This document shows, one piece after another, positions 9,401-12,642 of a stretch of 12,642 nt of DNA. Position 1 is the stretch's first letter; the number at the start of each line of letters is the position of its first letter. The stretch comes from JACRBK01 sp964427955 (GTDB taxonomy: Bacteria > Chloroflexota > Anaerolineae > Aggregatilineales > Aggregatilineaceae): positions 1 to 12,642 of the forward strand of contig CAYRWY010000148.1 of the NCBI GenBank assembly GCA_964427955.1, given 5' to 3'. The notes beneath the pieces are model-generated. The model was not told the origin of the DNA, ran no database searches, and worked only from the letters and a program-made list of their open reading frames with translations. Position numbers and translations under genes: made by a program.

Positions 9401-10525
9401 ACCGAAGAGGGCAGCATCACGGTCTCGGCCTTCCCGGTCTGGGACCAGGGGCAGCAGTACGTCCAGGTGTCGGTCACCGATACCGGCATCGGCGTGGCGG
9501 AAACAGACATCCACACCATGTTCGAGCCGTTCCAGCAGGTCGATAACTCGCTTACTCGCCGGGTAGGAGGGACCGGGCTGGGGCTGCCGTTGGCCAAGTC
9601 GCTGGTCGAGCTTCAGCATGGCCACATCTGGGTCGAAAGCCAGGTGGGCGTCGGGTCCACGTTCAGCATCACGATCCCGGTAGCGCCGCCGCCTGAAACC
9701 GAGCAGGAGAGCAGTCCGGCCCCCGAAGCGCAGGCCGTGACGCCGAAAGCGTCGGAGCCGCCCAACGCTCACCCGAAGCGCCAGACCATTGTCGTCATCG
9801 AGAGCGACGTCGAAGTCATCAACCTGTACCGCCGCTACCTGTCTCGCGAAGGCTTCGAGGTGCTGGGCGTCGTCAACCCTGACCAGGTGCTCAACGCGAT
9901 CCACACCCACCAGCCGAGCCTGATCATGCTGGACGTCAACATGCACAATCAGGCCGGTTGGGAGGTCCTGGCCCAACTCAAGGGTCACCCGGCCTCGGCC
10001 ACCATTCCGGTCATCATTTGCAGCCTGAATCCGGATACCCAGCGCGGATTCGAGATGGGCGCCATGGAATATCTGGTCAAACCGTTCAGCGAGGATCAAC
10101 TGCTCGCCGCGCTGCGCCGGATCGCGGACGAAACCAGCCGCCAGCGCATTCTGCTGGTGGACGACAAACCGCAGACCATCCAACCCTTCCGCGCCGCCTT
10201 GCAGGAGTCCCGGCGCTACGAAGTGCTGGAAGCCACTTCCGGCCAGGAAGCCCTGGCCATCCTCCAGCGGCCCACGACCATCGACCTGGTGATTCTCGAT
10301 TTGAGAATGCCCGAAATCGACGGTTTTGCCGTCTTGCAGGCCTTGCGGTCCGCCGAACGGACGGCTAATATTCCTGTCCTGGTGCTTACTGCCGAAGACG
10401 TCACCGCGGACGAACGGACCATGCTGGAAGCCATCGAACTCTATCGCAAGGACGATCTCGACGAACAACGCCTGATTGAACGGGTTGAAGCGCAGTTAGG
10501 CAATCCACATCCACGGGAGCACTGA
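3422..10525 (+). CDS. Giant hybrid sensor histidine kinase, eight GAF plus PAS, two receivers
   Basis: A 2367-residue membrane hybrid kinase. Order by residue: TM1 16-37; Cache-like extracytoplasmic sensor 38-328; TM2 329-355; HAMP 354-407; coiled coil; GAF1 423-577; short atypical GAF2 586-699; GAF3 712-880; GAF4 885-1045 (with YDRWWFG at 921); PAS 1052-1175 (ends QDVTEIQ); GAF5 1187-1337; GAF6 1345-1510; GAF7 1520-1682; GAF8 1690-1845; HisKA about 1858-1925 with His1870 in MSHELRTPLN; HATPase about 1970-2085 with N1985/N1989, DTGIG at 2020 and GGTGLGL at 2049; REC1 about 2121-2235 (D2171, K2220); REC2 about 2241-2362 (D2247/D2248, D2293, K2343). All kinase motifs are intact. REC1 has Glu-Ser where two acidic residues are usual, and the Pro two residues after the usual Asp-x-x-Met is His. 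Only three cysteines were counted, so bilin binding through cysteine is not supported. It probably integrates one external and many cytoplasmic signals; which receivers it phosphorylates is inference. Much longer than ordinary hybrid kinases. Confidence 0.95.
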   Translation: MLSRRLRFINWPLRTKLIVIFILAVVLPALLILVPFTSSQRSSFTEAETKTRLKTLGPYEIARTEQTFQEVSSELERFVTDPKDYDQVQRVLALAAWPISEQTRQELEHFLHEKVTVFMRGAPSVTRIRFYNNQQVLLAEATWQDQEVIVAYHPEELPTPANDLIASGQVGLRTTLSDIYLDDRQHPSMDIVYTLRPVFDTQGRGSILGQIVFTQDLTPTTPDQRLPNLFATLQTFPSSEEAAHVFLLNEQGQLVSPADHQGWLQDVSQSKGFQQAQLGNSGISTYSSPILDTRVIGYHTAFTLPDGPTLTLLIETPTQDLTRQARREGLVTMLLVGVVMIILGSAAIVLGTMAITRPVSQLTGLARQIASGRLDIRIPQQNREDEIGVLNNTFSAMASQMVEVIGRLETRVSERTHNLETVLEIGRVLTNIRDLDTLLQEVVNLIRDRFDEVYHAQVFLIDPRTNRALLRASTGEVGQQLLNQGHFLDVGSQSVIGSVTATGHAVVALDTSHNPIHKRNEFLPDTRAEMALPLRIGDQVIGALDLQSTLPDAFKSQDVELFQGMADQISIAIDNAMLFAESHNRLHEIERLNRSLTETAWRDVDRQQPAASLSAAAGQAFPATREWTPLQLEAMNNRQVIEMEQGDVVTLAVPVLLRDQTVGAIEWRIPKTQFTGDTRQMAQALTARLALTAENIRLFGQTQRALAETERLYETARTVSSAPDLDTVYQLVVEQIEAVPPVDHVEILISGPDPSLVQYLENVYAWSRQSAAETLATHDRVRVVSLVMAEENLLPTDTPVAFGEAADEIPAEHPLRERLQQIHARSGVLAPLSAAGRWFGLLVCTSERAESFQPAYVTFVSALADQLAIAIENRRLFDEAQSEARRVRALAEAGQLASQIGVDYDTGLHNLFQAVAGPANYDRWWFGIMDRSGTRLQRVVASGPITLESVNLQQDANALAETGRIGEIVLVNDPTDHPVVGGQPPDEAERWGKYITTPVRIGPDLAGVLLIGRALDGQNLDERDIQLAATLASQVAIATQNRRLFGEAESQRQNLQTIVNTMPTGILVMDQTGAIVLSNQRLMDLLGPEMRPGGLGQPYPIIQADTREPYAPSNWPLNRVLKTGEPSVVDDIVIMRPDGYETHVLAQAAPVRDAEGHITTAVAAFQDVTEIQELERALQDSLRETTLLYEASRSISRTTSMDDLFQVLLWQVNMLQPNQIYIVLAGDQTRGTLPTLAVTRPTDLAERLDIAQLAPMLGQEAILNSRSSATDTLASCLEQTGMATLASFPLSVRGEAHGWIVIGFADPSLFTSEQRRFMTTLADQSAVSIENQRLLLRMADVLEETAILYHASRVIANSRTPSEILGAFLYQGASIQVHYAALYVLLGEAETTSYAAVELLATWGDHPAADPTGTRHRADQFPFWTALTAPGITQIQDADDMTENEELLRDEFEQLGLHSATIVPLRIAERPVGAIVIGLNTPWPPAKNELRIYRAIADQAAISLENLRLYQQSQRRARQLATSAEVSRAVTSILQLDQLLPQVVDQIRNAFEYDHVQVFLIDEEHTLANLVASTGAIGQRLLERRHNLPVGSQSVIGQVTATGKPQIVLDTANARAIHRPNPLLPHTRSEMALPLFARGHIVGALDVQSSQPGTFTDEDARILSSLADMVATAIDNARLFELSEEHAEEMAFLFRVTSAAAASPDLEESLHQTLGILQSTWQGTGASVFLPDETGEYMVRGGHVGNPSSEMDRALVSAERGLVGWVTRHNQAVLVDDVSQDSRWVSTATNTRSIMATPMQAGGRLGGVLIIESDQVRAFTERDLRLLQTLSSTLAAIVQNSRLLGEVQEANEQLLEVDRLKTNFLAAMSHELRTPLNSIIGFSRVILKGIDGPLTDTQEQDITTIYDSGKHLLGLVNDILDQAKIEAKKMELSFAYFKVQEVVQSVMSSALGLTRDKPVRLHTEIAEELPNAYGDEFRTRQVLLNLISNATKFTEEGSITVSAFPVWDQGQQYVQVSVTDTGIGVAETDIHTMFEPFQQVDNSLTRRVGGTGLGLPLAKSLVELQHGHIWVESQVGVGSTFSITIPVAPPPETEQESSPAPEAQAVTPKASEPPNAHPKRQTIVVIESDVEVINLYRRYLSREGFEVLGVVNPDQVLNAIHTHQPSLIMLDVNMHNQAGWEVLAQLKGHPASATIPVIICSLNPDTQRGFEMGAMEYLVKPFSEDQLLAALRRIADETSRQRILLVDDKPQTIQPFRAALQESRRYEVLEATSGQEALAILQRPTTIDLVILDLRMPEIDGFAVLQALRSAERTANIPVLVLTAEDVTADERTMLEAIELYRKDDLDEQRLIERVEAQLGNPHPREH
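4688..8956 (+). repeat. Diverged tandem array of GAF-coding units inside the kinase gene
   Basis: Eight GAF-coding units (one short and atypical), interrupted by one PAS unit, fill this part of the kinase gene. Most end with a recurring helix of the form (E/D)NxRLF. The first unit (4688-5152) and the seventh (about 7979-8467) are the closest pair: by eye about half of the aligned core residues match, including VGSQSVIG, VTATG and EMALPL. The others are much more diverged. This points to internal duplication or copying between units; no exact nucleotide repeat was noticed. Confidence 0.7.
10515..10519 (+). promoter_or_regulatory. Shine-Dalgarno supporting a TTG start
   Basis: GGGAG sits nine bases before the TTG at 10529, inside the last codons of the kinase gene. 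It decides the start of the next gene: no in-frame ATG occurs before codon 88, and a later start would remove the first CxxC pair and the EGGTP loop. Confidence 0.65.
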
Positions 10526-10528
10526 TCA

Positions 10529-12181
10529 TTGAGCGCCGCTGACACCAAGCACATCGGTCTGCTCTGTACCAACTGCGGCTACCTCCAAGACTATGGTCCT
10601 TCGGCCATCGCCTGTCCACGCTGCGGAGAAAGCATCCTGGAGGCGCGCTACGATCTGGACGCCCTCAAGCGAAACCAGTGGGCGGACCAACTGGCCCGCC
10701 GCCGGGAGCGCGGTCTGTGGCGCTATCACGAACTGCTGCCGCTCCGCGATCTGGATCACATCGTCACCCTGGGCGAAGGGGGCACCCCGATGCTCCGGGC
10801 GCGCAACCTGGGAGCGATGCTCGGTCTGAAAAACCTGTACCTCAAGGATGAGCGCCAGGGGCCGACCGCGTCTTTCAAGGATCGCCAGGCGTCGGTGGCC
10901 ATCTCGGCCATGCGCGAAATGGGCATCACCGAAGCGGTCGTAGCCTCGACGGGCAACGTGGCCCTGGCCTACGCGGCCTACGCGGCGCGGGCCGGGATCA
11001 AGATGTGGACGTTCCTGACCAGCCAGGTTCCCGGCGACAAAATGCGCGAAGTGGCGCTCTATGGCGCGGAAGTGATCAAGGTCACCGGCACCTACGACGC
11101 CACCAAAGCGGTCGCCGCCCAGTTTGCGCAATCCAAACGCATGTTTGTCGACCGCGGGATCAAGAGCATCGCCGCGATTGAGAGCATGAAGACGATGGCC
11201 TTCGAAATCGCCGAAGACCTGGAGTGGCGCGCGCCCGATTGGTTCATCCAGTCCGTCAGCGGCGGCATGGGTCCGATTGGCGTCGCGAAGGGTTTTCAGG
11301 AACTCATGGAATTGGGGTTGGTCGACAAAATCCCGGCCATCGGATTCTTGCAGTCCGAGGGATGCGCCCCGATGGTCAACTCGTTCAAAGCCAGCCAGCG
11401 TATCGCCACCCCGGAAGAAAACCCGCAAACCCTGATCGCCACCTTGAGCACCGGTCGTCCTGGCCGCGCCTACGAGATGTTGTGGGCTTTGACCCAACGT
11501 TGGGGAGGGGCTGCCGAAACCGCCACCGACCACGAAGCGTTCGAGGCCATGCGACTGCTGGCCCGCGTGGAGGGTATCTCGGTCGAACCCGCCACCGCCG
11601 TGACCTTTGCCGGGCTGTTCAAAATGGCTCGATCCGGCGTCTTCAAGCCGGACGACGTCATCGTGGTAAACTGCTCCGGTCACTCCTTCCCGGTCGAAAA
11701 ACACATCCTCGGCGATCAATGGGCGCGGCAGGTGGACGTCTCTACGGCGGGACGCACTCTATCGCTGCCCGAAGAAGGGCTGCTGTCGGCGCTGGAACAA
11801 CTCGAAACGACGCTGAACCGGGTGGTGGTCATCGAAGATAATGTCGCCGCAGCGCGCCTGATCACGCGCATCTTGCGGACGCGCGGCCCCTACCACATCG
11901 AGACGGCTACCGATGGCGATCACGGGATCGAGCTGGTGCGGCAGATCAAACCCGACCTGGTGATCACCGACCTGATGATGCCGGGCATCGACGGCTTCCA
12001 GGTCATCGACGTGTTGAAAAATGACCCGGAACTCAGCCGCATACCGATTATCGTGCTCACAGCCAAAGAACTCACCCCACGCGAGCGGGAGCGCCTGGGG
12101 AGCCAGATCAATGCCCTGATCCAAAAAGGAAGTTTTCTGGACGAGGAATTATTGCAGAGCATCATCAAAACACTTCAATAA
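10529..12181 (+). CDS. Threonine synthase-like PLP enzyme fused to C-terminal receiver domain
   Basis: A 550-residue two-part protein. Residues 1-395 are a fold-type II PLP enzyme of the threonine synthase family (O-phosphohomoserine to threonine plus phosphate). They show a zinc-ribbon-like C13/C16/C29/C32, EGGTP at 83, PLP lysine K117 in PTASFKDR, STGN at 140-143, SGGMG at 244-248, VEPATA, and SGH at 383-385 in the place of the usual TGH. Residues 396-431 form a helical linker. Residues 432-550 are a complete receiver: E436/D437, D481 in TDLMMPGIDG, T511, K533. No stop interrupts the junction. The start is TTG at 10529, three bases after the kinase stop and in the same frame. The substrate loop differs from typical ThrC (IESMKT near 217-222 where EGQKT is usual; GPTASFKDR where NPTGSFKDR is usual), so it may be a paralogue with another substrate. 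I infer that phosphorylation of D481, perhaps by the upstream kinase, modulates the enzyme; alternatively the PLP domain serves as a sensor. I leave the symbol empty because ThrC activity is not certain. Confidence 0.9.
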   Translation: MSAADTKHIGLLCTNCGYLQDYGPSAIACPRCGESILEARYDLDALKRNQWADQLARRRERGLWRYHELLPLRDLDHIVTLGEGGTPMLRARNLGAMLGLKNLYLKDERQGPTASFKDRQASVAISAMREMGITEAVVASTGNVALAYAAYAARAGIKMWTFLTSQVPGDKMREVALYGAEVIKVTGTYDATKAVAAQFAQSKRMFVDRGIKSIAAIESMKTMAFEIAEDLEWRAPDWFIQSVSGGMGPIGVAKGFQELMELGLVDKIPAIGFLQSEGCAPMVNSFKASQRIATPEENPQTLIATLSTGRPGRAYEMLWALTQRWGGAAETATDHEAFEAMRLLARVEGISVEPATAVTFAGLFKMARSGVFKPDDVIVVNCSGHSFPVEKHILGDQWARQVDVSTAGRTLSLPEEGLLSALEQLETTLNRVVVIEDNVAAARLITRILRTRGPYHIETATDGDHGIELVRQIKPDLVITDLMMPGIDGFQVIDVLKNDPELSRIPIIVLTAKELTPRERERLGSQINALIQKGSFLDEELLQSIIKTLQ

Positions 12182-12184
12182 GGA
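12180..12184 (+). promoter_or_regulatory. Shine-Dalgarno of the last gene, overlapping the previous stop
   Basis: AAGGA overlaps the TAA stop of the PLP enzyme-receiver gene and lies five bases before the ATG at 12190. It supports this start and cotranslation with the preceding gene. Confidence 0.65.
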
Positions 12185-12189
12185 ATCTA

Positions 12190-12642
12190 ATGACGCAAAA
12201 AGCCACGATTTTATACATCGAGGATGATGAAGCCAGCCGGGTTTTGATCCAACGGGTATTAAATTATGCAGGATACAAAATCCTGATCGCTACCCGCGCC
12301 CTGGACGGAATCGACATGGCGAAAAAACACCATCCTGATTTGATCCTGACCGATATTAATTTACCCGACCTGAGCGGACGAGAGATTACCGTTCGCCTTC
12401 GTTCAGATCCGCACCTGTCGTCAGTGCCGATTGTCGCCCTTACCGCGCAGAATCACGATTTAGAGCGTGATAAGACGTTCGTAGCCGGTGTAAACGGCTA
12501 TAGCACCAAAACGATAGACGCCATCGGCATGATCGGCCAGATCGTAGCATATATACAGGAACGGCCAGAGACCATCGATGGCAAGGCTCTTCAAGCGGCG
12601 CAGCGGGCGTATAACCAGGAATTGGTCGAACGACTGGAAGCG
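12190..12642 (+). CDS. Response regulator receiver protein, 3' end cut by window
   Basis: ATG at 12190; 151 codons are open to the last base, so the gene continues to the right. Residues 5-122 form a receiver domain: acidic residues E11/D12/D13 in IEDDE, phospho-acceptor D55 in TDINLPDLSG, T85 in ALTAQ, and K107 in YSTKTI. The lysine is followed by Thr instead of the usual Pro. From about residue 125 a polar, charged helix begins (ending NQELVERLEA), which looks like a coiled-coil linker to an unseen output, for example GAF, kinase or GGDEF; this cannot be decided here. It lies nine bases after the PLP enzyme-receiver gene, in a different frame. Its GC content (about 51% counted over 12181-12642) is well below that of the preceding genes, with more codons ending in A or T. 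It may receive phosphate from the giant kinase; this is inference. Confidence 0.88.
   Translation, partial: MTQKATILYIEDDEASRVLIQRVLNYAGYKILIATRALDGIDMAKKHHPDLILTDINLPDLSGREITVRLRSDPHLSSVPIVALTAQNHDLERDKTFVAGVNGYSTKTIDAIGMIGQIVAYIQERPETIDGKALQAAQRAYNQELVERLEA

Noticed and set aside
8690..10468. Open frame of 592 codons on the minus strand opposite the kinase core
   Set aside because: It lies fully antisense to HisKA, HATPase and receiver coding sequence with intact motifs, has no recognisable domain, and is what GC-rich codon bias produces on the opposite strand.
29..10525. Bilin- or haem-binding phytochrome-like GAF domains
   Set aside because: The first gene product has no cysteine, the second has one in a membrane helix, and the kinase has only three scattered ones with no CxxCH; nothing supports a covalent chromophore, although non-covalent ligands remain possible.
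10526..11719. Open frame of 397 codons on the minus strand opposite the PLP enzyme
   Set aside because: The plus-strand frame carries a full set of PLP-enzyme motifs; the minus translation has none.
11714..11821. Fusion of the PLP enzyme and receiver as a simple frameshift or assembly error
   Set aside because: The linker is an open, helix-like coding stretch (LPEEGLLSALEQLE) with the same codon style as both halves and no repeated or broken motif; it still deserves confirmation from reads.
1..12642. CRISPR array, tRNA, rRNA, insertion sequence or attachment site
   Set aside because: Nearly all bases are accounted for by five tightly packed genes; no spaced exact repeats, transposase, inverted terminal repeats or structured RNA were noticed.

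Overview
The window reads as one stretch of a signalling operon from a moderately GC-rich bacterium (roughly 60% GC by eye). The style of the proteins, namely long chains of GAF domains linked by coiled coils, six-helix membrane GAF proteins and hybrid kinases with C-terminal receivers, suggests Chloroflexota, perhaps Anaerolineae. This is inferred from protein style alone; no rRNA or other marker is present.

Layout: five genes, all on the + strand and tightly packed. (1) Positions 29-1675 encode a six-helix membrane protein with GAF domains and no output domain; its reading frame stays open to the left edge, so its true start may lie outside. (2) Positions 1733-3412 encode a paralogue with the same plan. 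(3) Positions 3422-10525 encode a 2367-residue hybrid sensor histidine kinase: TM, Cache-like extracytoplasmic domain, TM, HAMP, four GAFs, PAS, four GAFs, HisKA (His1870), HATPase, two receivers. (4) Positions 10529-12181 encode a threonine synthase-like PLP enzyme (N-terminal CxxC/CxxC, PLP lysine K117) fused in frame to a complete C-terminal receiver domain (phospho-acceptor D481). (5) From 12190 to the right edge runs a 3'-truncated response regulator (D55) of lower GC. The largest gap between genes is 57 bases. No RNA gene, mobile element, CRISPR array or convincing terminator was seen.

How they may work together: genes 1-3 share a repeated GAF / short GAF / next-GAF-start module and probably sense intracellular and membrane signals. 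The kinase can autophosphorylate and pass phosphate to its own receivers and perhaps to the receivers in genes 4 and 5. No HPt domain and no DNA-binding output is visible. The only non-signalling catalytic domain in the window is the PLP enzyme carrying a receiver. The most interesting hypothesis is therefore that a biosynthetic-type PLP enzyme is placed directly under two-component control. The fusion itself is seen in the sequence; the control is inferred.
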